From an uncultured Eubacterium sp. (lineage in GTDB: Bacteria; Bacillota; Clostridia; Lachnospirales; Lachnospiraceae), in the NCBI GenBank assembly GCA_910583555.1, contig CAJTXO010000002.1, forward strand, positions 251,562-311,815: a DNA stretch of 60,254 nt. The letters run 5' to 3'. The position numbers and the translations under genes are program-made. Shown here one piece after another: positions 7,972-15,783 of this stretch; the first letter of the stretch is position 1; each line of letters begins with the position of its first letter. The notes under the pieces were generated by a model, which was not told the DNA's origin, did no database searches, and saw nothing but the letters and a program-made list of their open reading frames with translations.

Positions 7972-9132
7972 ATGGCAAGAGAAATAGAAACAAGGTGTCT
8001 GCATTTGGAGGAAGAAGAGGGTCGCTGTGACAATTATGGGGCCATCAGTTATCCAATCTACCAGACTGCGACCTACGCCCATCCGGGAGTGGGAAAAAGC
8101 ACGGGATATGACTATACCAGACTGCAGAATCCGACGAGGGAGCATCTGGAGAAGACGGTGACGTCTCTGGAAAGCGGGATCGACGCATTGGCGCTGTCGA
8201 CCGGGATGGCAGCGATCACGCTGATGATGGAATTATTTCAGCCGGGCGACCACCTGATCGTGGATTCGGATCTGTACGGGGGGAGCATCCGCTTGTTTCA
8301 GAACATATCTGAGAAAAATGGCATTTCCTTTTCGAGTATTGACTGTTACAGGGAAAATGTGGAGACGTACATAAACGAAAATACAAAGGCTGTTTACATC
8401 GAGACGCCGACCAACCCCATGATGAATGTGACCGATATTGCGGAGCTTGCCAGGATCACGGAGAAGCATCATATTCTGCTGATCGTGGATAATACGTTTC
8501 TCTCCCCGTATTTTCAAAATCCGCTCGTGCTGGGCGCGGATCTGGTAGTGCACAGCGGCTCCAAATATCTGGGCGGACACAATGACACGCTGGCGGGTTT
8601 TTTGGTGACAGACCGGGAGGACATCAGCGAGCGGCTGCGTTTTCTCATAAAAACGACGGGGGCGGGGCTGGCGCCGTTTGACTGTTTCCTGATCCAGAGA
8701 GGCATCAAAACGCTGGGAATCCGGATGGAAAAGGCACAGGACAATGCGCGGCGGATCGCGGAATGGCTGTCTGAGCAGAACGCTGTCACGAAAGTGATCT
8801 ATCCGGGGCTTGCGGACCATCCGGGACACGAGGTCATGAAAAAACAGGCGAGAGGATTTGGGGCCATGATCACCGTTCAGTTAGAGGGCAAGGAGTTTGC
8901 GATGGCTGTTTTAGAGAAGGTCAGGATGATCAAATTCGCGGAAAGCCTGGGCGGCGTGGAAACATTGATCACCTATCCGGTCACCCAGACCCATGCCGAC
9001 GTCCCGCCGGAGATACGGGAGAAAAACGGCATTACGGATTGTACACTGAGATTATCGGTGGGGATTGAGAGCAGTAAGGATCTACTGGAGGAATTGGAAC
9101 AGGTATTTCAGCAAATAGAAAGAAGGAGATAA
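7972..9132 (+). CDS. Cys/Met-metabolism PLP-dependent enzyme (cystathionine gamma-synthase/lyase type)
   Basis: A 386-residue protein of the trans-sulfuration fold-type I family. The PLP lysine is K198 in S-G-S-K-Y-L-G-G-H; earlier blocks include Y-T-R-L-Q-N-P-T and the Y-I-E-T-P-T-N-P stretch, and D-N-T-F-L-S-P marks the cofactor aspartate. Members do gamma-replacement (MetB, MetY) or beta/gamma-elimination (methionine gamma-lyase, cystathionine gamma-lyase), and these cannot be separated by eye. Its place behind glutamate-cysteine ligase and ahead of a sulfonate-type importer favours cysteine/homocysteine handling. AAAGGAGATATGAT precedes ATG 7972. The next gene starts 2 bp after the stop. 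Confidence 0.92.
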   Translation: MAREIETRCLHLEEEEGRCDNYGAISYPIYQTATYAHPGVGKSTGYDYTRLQNPTREHLEKTVTSLESGIDALALSTGMAAITLMMELFQPGDHLIVDSDLYGGSIRLFQNISEKNGISFSSIDCYRENVETYINENTKAVYIETPTNPMMNVTDIAELARITEKHHILLIVDNTFLSPYFQNPLVLGADLVVHSGSKYLGGHNDTLAGFLVTDREDISERLRFLIKTTGAGLAPFDCFLIQRGIKTLGIRMEKAQDNARRIAEWLSEQNAVTKVIYPGLADHPGHEVMKKQARGFGAMITVQLEGKEFAMAVLEKVRMIKFAESLGGVETLITYPVTQTHADVPPEIREKNGITDCTLRLSVGIESSKDLLEELEQVFQQIERRR

Positions 9133-9133
9133 A

Positions 9134-10072
9134 ATGAAAAAGAAGCTTATTACATTATTTATGATCGCAGCGCTGCTCGTATCACTGACGGCGTGCGGAA
9201 ACAAACAGGGCGGCTCGGACAGGGCAGGGGATGGCAAAACGATAAAGATCGCATATCTGCCGATCACGCATTCGCTGGCCGTGCTGGAAGAAGCGGATGA
9301 ACTTGAGGAAAAGGATGGCATAAAAATAGAACTTGTGAAATATGGCTCCTGGCCGGAACTTTTAGATGCGCTCAATTCCGGAAGAGTGGACGGAGCCTCC
9401 GTGCTGATCGAGCTTGCGATGAAGTCAAAGCAGGAGGGGGTTGGCATCAAGGCGGTTGCGCTCGGTCACAAGGACGGAAATGTCCTGATCGTATCCAATA
9501 ACATCAATAATGTCAGTGATCTAAAAGGAAAAACATTTGCCATACCACACCGCCAGTCCTCCCATCATATACTGCTGAATGATGCGCTGGCAAAGGGGAA
9601 CCTGACCATCGATGACGTCAATGTCACGGAACTGGCCCCGACCGAAATGCCCTCTGCCCTCGCGAGCGGCACGATCGATGGTTACTGTGTGGCAGAACCG
9701 TTCGGGGCGATGGGCGTGGCTCTCGGCGCCGGCAAGGTATTGTACTCATCGGAGGAATTGTGGGCCGACTCCCTCTGCTGCGGACTGGTGCTCACCGACG
9801 CTTTTCTCGAAGCCCATCCGGAAGAGGCAAAAAGTTTTGTGCAGAGCTACAAAGCGGCGGGGGCGGGACTGGACAGGGAAAAAGCAAAAAAAGTGGCAGA
9901 AAAATACCTCAACCAAAAGGACGAAGTTTTGGATATTTCTCTGCAGTGGATTTCTTATGATGAGCTGGATATTACCGAGGATACCTATGCAGTTCTGGCG
10001 GAAAAGGTGAAGAAGTACGGGCTTTCCGACAATCCGCCGGCGTATGCCGACTTTGTCAAAAGTGATTTTTGA
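9134..10072 (+). CDS. ABC transporter substrate-binding lipoprotein, NrtA/SsuA/TauA type
   Basis: The signal peptide ends in a lipobox L-T-A-C (Cys21), so the protein is anchored outside the membrane as a lipoprotein. The mature part opens with I-K-I-A-Y-L-P-I-T-H-S and contains the V-A-E-P-F-G block typical of nitrate/sulfonate/taurine binders. 312 residues is normal for the family. It begins 2 bp after the PLP enzyme and is followed by its permease and ATPase. Sulfonates or related organosulfur compounds fit the neighbourhood, but nitrate- and pyrimidine-type ligands share this fold, so the ligand is open. Confidence 0.88.
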   Translation: MKKKLITLFMIAALLVSLTACGNKQGGSDRAGDGKTIKIAYLPITHSLAVLEEADELEEKDGIKIELVKYGSWPELLDALNSGRVDGASVLIELAMKSKQEGVGIKAVALGHKDGNVLIVSNNINNVSDLKGKTFAIPHRQSSHHILLNDALAKGNLTIDDVNVTELAPTEMPSALASGTIDGYCVAEPFGAMGVALGAGKVLYSSEELWADSLCCGLVLTDAFLEAHPEEAKSFVQSYKAAGAGLDREKAKKVAEKYLNQKDEVLDISLQWISYDELDITEDTYAVLAEKVKKYGLSDNPPAYADFVKSDF

Positions 10073-10092
10073 GAAAAGGACAGGAGGATCAG

Positions 10093-10854
10093 ATGAAAAA
10101 GATTTTATCCGTTAAAAATGTGATCATTTCGATAGCGATACTTATAGGGATCTGGGAGTTGTTGTTTCTGGCAAGTGATTTCAGTGAAACTCTGTTTCCC
10201 TCGCCGCTGCAGGCATGGCAGGCGCTGCTGGAAATGTGCGGCGATGGGACGCTTGCAACGAATATCGGAACGAGCATGTACCGTTTTCTTGCGGGGTATG
10301 TCAGTTCGGTCGTGGCCGCTGTCTTTTTGGGACTGGTGCTCGGAAGGCTGCCAGGCATCTTCCAGTACGTAAACCCGGCCGTGCAGCTGCTGCGCCCGAT
10401 CTCCCCGACGGCATGGATGCCCTTTATCGTGCTGCTGTTTGGCATAGGAGATGTTCCGGCCATTGTCATCATATTTATTGCCGCCTTTTTCCCGGTGTTT
10501 CTCTCTACCGTCGCGGCGGTGGGGAATATTGACCCGATCTATTTGAAAGTGTCAAATAATTTTGGCATCCGCCAGCCGGAGCTGATGTGGAAAGTGATCT
10601 TTCCGGCGGCGTTTCCGCAGATCGCAAATGGGATCCATCTTGCGCTGGGAACGGCGTGGATCTTTTTGGTGGCCGGTGAAATGGTAGGAGCGCAGTCGGG
10701 ACTCGGGTATCAGATCATTGACGCAAGAAATAATATCAGAGCTGACATATTACTGGCGACCATTCTCGTCATCGGCCTCATTGGCCTGCTGCTGGATACT
10801 GCCTTGAAATTATTGGAAAAACGTATTTTGAAAGCATGGGGAGGTGCGGACTAA
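10093..10854 (+). CDS. ABC transporter permease, SsuC/TauC/NrtB type
   Basis: About 253 residues with six predicted membrane segments. The coupling-helix region includes F-P-A-A-F-P-Q-I-A-N-G-I (EAA-type loop), as in BPD_transp_1 permeases. ATG 10093 was chosen because ACAGGAGGATC lies just upstream; a TTG at 10069 overlapping the previous stop is in frame but has no such site. The last base is also the first base of the ATPase start codon. It forms the channel for the importer encoded by 9134-11627. Confidence 0.9.
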   Translation: MKKILSVKNVIISIAILIGIWELLFLASDFSETLFPSPLQAWQALLEMCGDGTLATNIGTSMYRFLAGYVSSVVAAVFLGLVLGRLPGIFQYVNPAVQLLRPISPTAWMPFIVLLFGIGDVPAIVIIFIAAFFPVFLSTVAAVGNIDPIYLKVSNNFGIRQPELMWKVIFPAAFPQIANGIHLALGTAWIFLVAGEMVGAQSGLGYQIIDARNNIRADILLATILVIGLIGLLLDTALKLLEKRILKAWGGAD

Positions 10855-11627
10855 TGGCCTATATCGAGATCATAAACGCGGGAAAGACGTTTGTGCAGGG
10901 AGGAAAGGAATTTACGGCGCTGGAAGAGGTTAATCTGACGATCGATAAGGGGGAGTTTATATGCCTGCTCGGACCTTCCGGGTGCGGCAAGAGTACGCTG
11001 CTGAATGCGATCGCGGGATTTGCGCCGGTGAACCGCGGGAGTATTCAGATCGGCGGCGAGGAGGTAGTCAGCCCCTCGGTAAAACATGTGACGATTTTTC
11101 AGAATTACGGATTGCTGCCGTGGAGGAACGTGCAGAAAAATGTGGAGTTCGGTCTGGAGGCGAAAAAGCTTTCCAAAGAAGAGAGGAAAAAGACGGCGGA
11201 AAAATACATCGAACTCGTGGGCCTCTCGGAATTTAGACGATCCTATCCGCGTCAGCTCTCGGGCGGTATGCAGCAGAGGGTGGCGATCGCGCGGGCGCTG
11301 GCAGTAGATCCGGAGATCGTGTTCATGGATGAGCCGTTTGGCGCGTTGGATGCCATTACCCGGATGAAACTTCAGGACGACATTCTGGAAATCTGCCGCC
11401 ATGAGAAAAAAACGATCATATTTGTCACGCACGATATCGAAGAGGCGGTTTACCTGGCGGATAAGATCGTCGTCATGACGCCGAATCCCGGAAAGGTAAA
11501 GAGTGTGGTGGAAGTGCCGCTGCACCATTACCGCGACCGCACGAGCGGGGATTTTCTCTATGTACGGGATAAGATTTTTGAACTGTTCAATCTCAAGGCA
11601 GACACTTACATCGAGTACAATATTTAA
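10854..11627 (+). CDS. ABC transporter ATPase, SsuB/TauB/NrtD type
   Basis: Walker A G-P-S-G-C-G-K-S-T near residue 40, Q-loop F-Q-N-Y-G-L-L-P-W (the L-L-P-W form is typical of sulfonate/nitrate ATPases), signature L-S-G-G-M-Q-Q-R near 136, Walker B V-F-M-D-E-P-F-G-A-L-D near 158, and H-loop T-H-D. ATG 10854 shares its A with the permease stop codon and sits behind GGGGAGGTG. A GTG-type extension to 10836 would lie inside the permease end and is rejected. It powers uptake by the two preceding gene products. Confidence 0.93.
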   Translation: MAYIEIINAGKTFVQGGKEFTALEEVNLTIDKGEFICLLGPSGCGKSTLLNAIAGFAPVNRGSIQIGGEEVVSPSVKHVTIFQNYGLLPWRNVQKNVEFGLEAKKLSKEERKKTAEKYIELVGLSEFRRSYPRQLSGGMQQRVAIARALAVDPEIVFMDEPFGALDAITRMKLQDDILEICRHEKKTIIFVTHDIEEAVYLADKIVVMTPNPGKVKSVVEVPLHHYRDRTSGDFLYVRDKIFELFNLKADTYIEYNI

Positions 11628-11652
11628 CATATCGAGACGGAAAGGAGCTAGT

Positions 11653-12177
11653 ATGAACGAGCATCGGGAAGAAAATAATAAAACTCATGAACATGGTCAT
11701 GCGCATTCGGATACGCCAGCGCACATACATTCCCACCGCAATCTGATCGGGTTTGATGAACACGGCGTGCCCACCGTGACGTTGAAAGCGGATCACCAGG
11801 ACGGGGAAGAAGAGGATCCGCAGGCATTTATCCGGGATTATATGGACGCGGTAAATGAGTACCGCAAGACATTCCCCGCCAAAGAGGACGTAGTCAGTCA
11901 GACGCCGGATCCAGCGGTGAGGGAAATGCTGCTGCGCATGGAGCAGCTCGGGATCGATACGGCATTCGACCGCTTTGACCAGCAGAAGCCGCAGTGTAAT
12001 TTCGGCCTTGCCGGCATCTGCTGTAAGATCTGTAATATGGGGCCTTGCCGCATCACGGCGAAAGCTCCCAAAGGGGTCTGCGGCGCGGATGCGGATCTGA
12101 TCGTGGCGAGGAACCTGCTGCGGAGTGCTGCCGCCGGCGCGGCGCAGGCAGCTATATCTAGTGGGGAGGGGAAGTAA
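11653..12177 (+). pseudogene. cooS: Truncated anaerobic CO dehydrogenase catalytic subunit (N-terminal quarter)
   Basis: The 174-residue product starts with a His-rich stretch (H-E-H-G-H-A-H), which may bind nickel. It then carries the CooS cysteine block G-L-A-G-I-C-C-K-I-C-N-M-G-P-C-R-I and G-V-C-G-A-D-A-D-L-I-V-A-R-N, which hold the cluster B/D [4Fe-4S] ligands. Intact CooS has about 630 residues. Here similarity ends at about 12147 (…A-A-A-G-A-A) and an unrelated tail leads to a stop. The C-cluster domains are absent, so the product cannot oxidise CO. AAAGGAGCTAGT precedes ATG 11653, 25 bp after the ABC ATPase. Element insertion or a deletion at this point is the likely cause. Confidence 0.85.
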
Positions 12178-12181
12178 TCTT

Positions 12182-12295
12182 TACTTCGATTTCACGATAG
12201 ATTATGAGCAGGCATTGGCTTTTCGTAAGGCAAATGGAGGTTATTTGCGGAAAGGGCAATGGGAAGACCTTACTGTGGAAGTGTATATTGTTTAA
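12182..12295 (+). pseudogene. C-terminal remnant of an unknown protein
   Basis: A 37-codon open stretch with protein-like composition (Y-F-D-F-T-I-D-Y-E-Q-A-L-A-F-R-K then G-Q-W-E-D-L-T) ends at TAA 12295 and is followed at once by a terminator. It is in a different frame from the cooS remnant and has no start codon or ribosome site of its own. It looks like the end of a gene cut off by the event that truncated cooS. Family not recognised. Confidence 0.45.
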
Positions 12296-12300
12296 TCAAA

Positions 12301-12329
12301 CTCCCGCCTTTTCAAAGGCGGGGGTTTTT
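12301..12329 (+). terminator. Intrinsic terminator
   Basis: CCCGCCTTT pairs with AAAGGCGGG (12303-12311 with 12314-12322; the outer 8 bp form around a 4-nt loop), followed by GG and five T. It ends the remnant at 12182-12295. Confidence 0.9.
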
Positions 12330-12452
12330 GGTATACTGATGATGGGATATAGAATTTGGATGAAAGAGATAAAATGGGGAAGGATAACATAGAATAATAT
12401 TTATTATATTGAGTAGATGTATTGAGAGGTTATGGTTTTGAAGGAGGGTTTG

Positions 12453-13160
12453 ATGCAGAAATATATAAGTCAGTATAGCAATATAAATGATGAGTTTGCC
12501 AAGATTATATCCAAATCTTTAGAATCCGAAAATTTACAAGTTCATGCAAGGGCAGCAAGTTTTTTAGATGATTTTCAGCAATGGATTGATTTGTTATTAG
12601 ATCGCTATGAAGTAGTTTTGTATAAAGAGGCGGTATCGGAGTACCGTTCTATGCTTTTATTTTGGTGTATGGGATTATATAAACATGCTTTTATGTCTTT
12701 AAGAAGTTATTTTGAAGCAGTTTTATTTGGAGTACAACTTTCAGCAAATGAATTAGATTTTCGCTTATGGAAATCTGAGTCATTAGATTTATATTGGTCT
12801 AGGATAATAAATGAAGATGATGGAATTTTTGCAAATAAATTTGTTGGCGCTTTTGATCCGCTGTTTTGTAAAGAAGCATTATATATGAGAAAAATTGCAG
12901 TAGAAGTTTATCGGGAATGTTCAGAGTTTATTCATAACAATTACGGTGCTGCTATTCGATTACCAAAGGCAACGCAATTTGATCCAAAGATTTTTGATTT
13001 GTTGAGGGATAAAGTAGAGAGCATTAATCAAGTTATTATGTTTGTATTGACTATGCGATATATGGAGTTGGTTAGAGAGAAGGATAAGGTATCAAATTTT
13101 GAGGAGCCGATAATGGATTCTATAGGTTATTTGACATGTATACAAGAAATATATAGATAA
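12453..13160 (+). CDS. HEPN-like protein, first gene of a two-gene candidate defence module
   Basis: Not confidently assigned to a family. The 235-residue product is all-helical in appearance. Near its C-terminal third it has Y-R154-E-C-S-E-F-I-H161-N-N, an R-x6-H arrangement in the setting seen in HEPN-domain RNases and AbiV-like proteins. ATG 12453 follows AAGGAGG with ideal spacing; an in-frame ATG at 12432 has a poorer site. The gene and its partner are clearly more AT-rich than both flanks and use A/T-ending codons, a sign of recent transfer. The partner ATPase starts 8 bp after the stop. A cleaved-RNA effector controlled by the ATPase is an inference; a structural subunit is the alternative. 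Confidence 0.55.
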   Translation: MQKYISQYSNINDEFAKIISKSLESENLQVHARAASFLDDFQQWIDLLLDRYEVVLYKEAVSEYRSMLLFWCMGLYKHAFMSLRSYFEAVLFGVQLSANELDFRLWKSESLDLYWSRIINEDDGIFANKFVGAFDPLFCKEALYMRKIAVEVYRECSEFIHNNYGAAIRLPKATQFDPKIFDLLRDKVESINQVIMFVLTMRYMELVREKDKVSNFEEPIMDSIGYLTCIQEIYR

Positions 13161-13168
13161 GGGGGCAA

Positions 13169-14785
13169 ATGATGGATAATATTGTTATACGAACAGAGGA
13201 ATTAGAAGATCCTCAGATAAAAGAATTGTATGTAGAAACAGAAAATGATAATGAGATTTTGAATAGGCTTAAATCACAATCGCCTGTTTTGTTGGTGGGC
13301 AGTAGAGGAATGGGAAAATCCTTTCTGTTCAAAATTTCTAAGATTCAGTTGTCAGAGAATTTTTCAAAAGATAGGATTTTTCCAGTGTTTCTTACTTTTA
13401 GAAGTGCCTCATTGGTACAAACAGGGAATAATATTCAATTTGAATTATGGATGTTAAATAAAATTTGCACAGTTATTATCAGAGAACTTCAAAGACAAGG
13501 ATTGATAATAGGAAACAAATGGAATTTTGGAAATATTGTCGGAGATGAATGTGAGCTTGGTAGTTCAATAGAAACATTAATAAAAATTAATAAACAGTTT
13601 GAAAATTCATGGAGGAATCCTGGAGAGATGATTGATGCCACTGCAGTTCCAACCATAGATGATTTAATGGAAATTATAGAAGATTTATGCTGGGATTTAA
13701 AAATTAAAAGATTTGTCATATATATTGATGAGGCAGCACATATATTTATTCCTGAACAGCAAAGACAATTTTTTTCTATTTTTAGAGAGATACGTTCAGC
13801 ATATGTGAAATGCAATGCAGCAGTTTACCCAGGGGTAACATGTTATGGGGATACATTTGAACCTATGCATGATGCAGTAACAATTAATTTGACTAGAGAT
13901 ATACGAGAAGAAAATTACATTGATAATATGAAAGATATGGTTTTAAAGCAAGTTAAAGATAGTGATATGCTTAAAAGTATGGTGCAGAATGGAGAAAATT
14001 TTTCTGTTTTAGCATATGCTGCATGTGGAAATCCACGGCTATTATTACGTAGCGTTGAGAAGGCAGGAAATTTTAAAAGTAATTCTATAACTAATTTGTT
14101 TAGAGAATTTTACAGAGAAGAAATTTGGTCTGAGCAGTCTTCTCTTGCTGAAAAGTATCCAGGAAATAGTGAATTTGTTGACTGGGGACGAAATTTTATT
14201 GAAAATGTTGTCCTTCCAGAAATAAAGAGTAGAAATGACAAATTTTTACCATTAAGTAAACCATCATCTGCATTCTTTTGGATTCACCGAAATAGTCCAC
14301 AGGTTGTAAAAGAATCGTTAAGAATACTTGAGTATACAGGTATTATAAAATTGCATGCAACAGGGATAAAGGCAACTAATTCAGAGATTGGGAATCGGTA
14401 TGAAGTAAATATAGGTTGTCTATTGGCACTAGAGAAAACACCACTTACAAGTGCCCTGGGTATTATAAAAAATCTTTCTGTTAAAAAGATGAGTGAGTTT
14501 GGGGAAAACAGCAAAGCATATGATTCTTTGTTAGAGAAAGTACCAAAATTTTCGGAACCTAATATGACAGAATGTCTGAAAATGCAATTAACCAAAAGTA
14601 TTGATGTTTTGGAAATAACTGAATGGCAAAAGAGTAAATTACGAGAATTAAGTATAAATAATCTGGGAGAGTTACTAATGAGTAAAGAAAGTGATTTGAT
14701 GAAAGCGCATCAAGTGGGAAAAGTAAGATCACGACAGATGAAGAATGCGGCATTTGCTGCTGTTTTTGAATATCTATTTGGGTAA
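13169..14785 (+). CDS. P-loop (ORC/CDC6- or STAND-like) ATPase with a C-terminal helix-hairpin-helix, partner of the HEPN-like gene
   Basis: Walker A is G44-S-R-G-M-G-K-S51 and Walker B is V-I-Y-I-D187-E188-A-A-H. The layout resembles AAA+ proteins of the ORC/CDC6 type: ATPase core, a middle region that reads as a winged helix (about 370-430), then a C-terminal ~55 residues (L-R-E-L-S-I-N-N-L-G-E-L then V-G-K-V-R-S-R-Q-M-K-N-A) that look like a helix-hairpin-helix for nucleic acid binding. Either ATG 13169 or 13172 can serve; AAGGGGG precedes both. With the preceding gene it forms an AT-rich bicistron between a broken chromosomal gene and an ICE, a typical site for phage-defence cargo. Defence is inferred from context and architecture only. 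Confidence 0.6.
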   Translation: MMDNIVIRTEELEDPQIKELYVETENDNEILNRLKSQSPVLLVGSRGMGKSFLFKISKIQLSENFSKDRIFPVFLTFRSASLVQTGNNIQFELWMLNKICTVIIRELQRQGLIIGNKWNFGNIVGDECELGSSIETLIKINKQFENSWRNPGEMIDATAVPTIDDLMEIIEDLCWDLKIKRFVIYIDEAAHIFIPEQQRQFFSIFREIRSAYVKCNAAVYPGVTCYGDTFEPMHDAVTINLTRDIREENYIDNMKDMVLKQVKDSDMLKSMVQNGENFSVLAYAACGNPRLLLRSVEKAGNFKSNSITNLFREFYREEIWSEQSSLAEKYPGNSEFVDWGRNFIENVVLPEIKSRNDKFLPLSKPSSAFFWIHRNSPQVVKESLRILEYTGIIKLHATGIKATNSEIGNRYEVNIGCLLALEKTPLTSALGIIKNLSVKKMSEFGENSKAYDSLLEKVPKFSEPNMTECLKMQLTKSIDVLEITEWQKSKLRELSINNLGELLMSKESDLMKAHQVGKVRSRQMKNAAFAAVFEYLFG

Positions 14786-14819
14786 GTTTTTGAAATACCT
14801 TAGATTGAGAAATGATTTT

Positions 14820-14861
14820 TTACATAGCCGCCTGTTTCAAACGAATCAGACGGCTTTTTTT
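14820..14861 (+). terminator. TTACATAGCC-type hairpin, copy 1, terminator-like
   Basis: TTACATAGCC begins the element. AGCCGCCTG (14826-14834) pairs with CAGACGGCT (14847-14855) with one mismatch, followed by a T run to 14861. It ends the ATPase gene. The same 5' signature recurs at 14873, 35425, 37444 and 40376. Confidence 0.75.
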
Positions 14862-14872
14862 CGTGCCATTTT

Positions 14873-14902
14873 TTACATAGCCATTCCCACAGCGGAGTGG
14901 CT
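14873..14902 (+). repeat. TTACATAGCC-type hairpin, copy 2, in the parA leader
   Basis: TTACATAGCC is followed by AGCCATTCC (14879-14887) pairing with GGAGTGGCT (14894-14902), one mismatch, 6-nt loop. The 3' side has only a weak T tract. It lies 32 bp upstream of parA, so it may act on parA expression rather than simply terminate. Confidence 0.65.
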
Positions 14903-14934
14903 GTTTCATTTCACGGAAAGGAGGCAAACATGGA

Positions 14935-15783
14935 ATGGCAAAAAAAGAAAAACCGCCACGGGGGGCAAAAGTCATTGCGATTGCCAACCAGAAAGGCGGG
15001 ACGGCAAAGACCACGTCGGCGGTCAACCTTGGCATCGGACTGGCAGATCAGGGAAAAAGGGTGCTTCTGGTGGATGCTGACCCGCAGGGCGACCTGACGA
15101 CGGCATTAGGGTGGACGGATGCGGACCGTCTGGATGTTACCCTGGCAACGCAGATGGAAAGGGTGGTCCGTGACGAACCGTCTGACTGCCATGAGGGAAT
15201 CCTGCATCATGATGAAGGCGTAGACCTTGTGCCGACAAATATCGAGTTGTCCGGTATGGAAATGACACTGGTAAATGCCATGAGCAGGGAGTATACGCTG
15301 AAAAATTACCTGTCGGATCTGAAAAAGGAGTATGATTACATCCTGATCGACTGTATGCCGAGCCTCGGTATGCTGACAGTCAACGCCCTTGCCGCAGCAG
15401 ACAGCGTGATCATCCCGGTACAGGCACACTATCTTCCATTGAAAGGCATGACACAGCTTATGAAAACCATAGGCAGGGTACAGCGGCAGATCAACCCGTC
15501 CCTGAAAGTGGATGGTGTTTTGCTGACGCTTGCGGACATGAGGACAAACCTTGCCCGTGCGACAGCGGAGAACCTGAAACAGAATTACGGGAGGATTGTA
15601 AAAGTCTACAAGACGGTCATTCCCGTATCGGTCAGGGCGGCGGAGACAAGCGCCGCGGGAAAAAGCATTTACCGTTATGACAAAAACGGTGCGGCGGCAA
15701 AGGCATATGCTGATTTTACGGGGGAGGTGATGCGGGATGGCGAAAAGCAAAGGCATAGACATGAAGCTGCCCTCGGTCGATAA
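14935..15783 (+). CDS. parA: ParA/Soj-family partition ATPase of the ICE
   Basis: The deviant Walker A K20-G-G-T-A-K-T-T27 and the L-L-V-D-A-D-P-Q-G-D-L-T block mark a ParA/MinD-type ATPase. At 282 residues it has no N-terminal HTH, so it is the short Soj-like form. Together with the overlapping parB it would hold the excised circular ICE in the dividing population. ATG 14935 is preferred; AAAGGAGG lies 10 nt upstream. An ATG at 14930 is out of frame. The gene overlaps parB by 47 bp, so both are read from one message. Codon use returns to the GC-richer ICE style after the AT-rich island. Confidence 0.92.
   Translation: MAKKEKPPRGAKVIAIANQKGGTAKTTSAVNLGIGLADQGKRVLLVDADPQGDLTTALGWTDADRLDVTLATQMERVVRDEPSDCHEGILHHDEGVDLVPTNIELSGMEMTLVNAMSREYTLKNYLSDLKKEYDYILIDCMPSLGMLTVNALAAADSVIIPVQAHYLPLKGMTQLMKTIGRVQRQINPSLKVDGVLLTLADMRTNLARATAENLKQNYGRIVKVYKTVIPVSVRAAETSAAGKSIYRYDKNGAAAKAYADFTGEVMRDGEKQRHRHEAALGR

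Noticed and set aside
10851..11630. Long open frame antisense to the ABC ATPase
   Set aside because: Composition follows the codon pattern of the sense gene, no ribosome site, and the sense strand has all ABC motifs.
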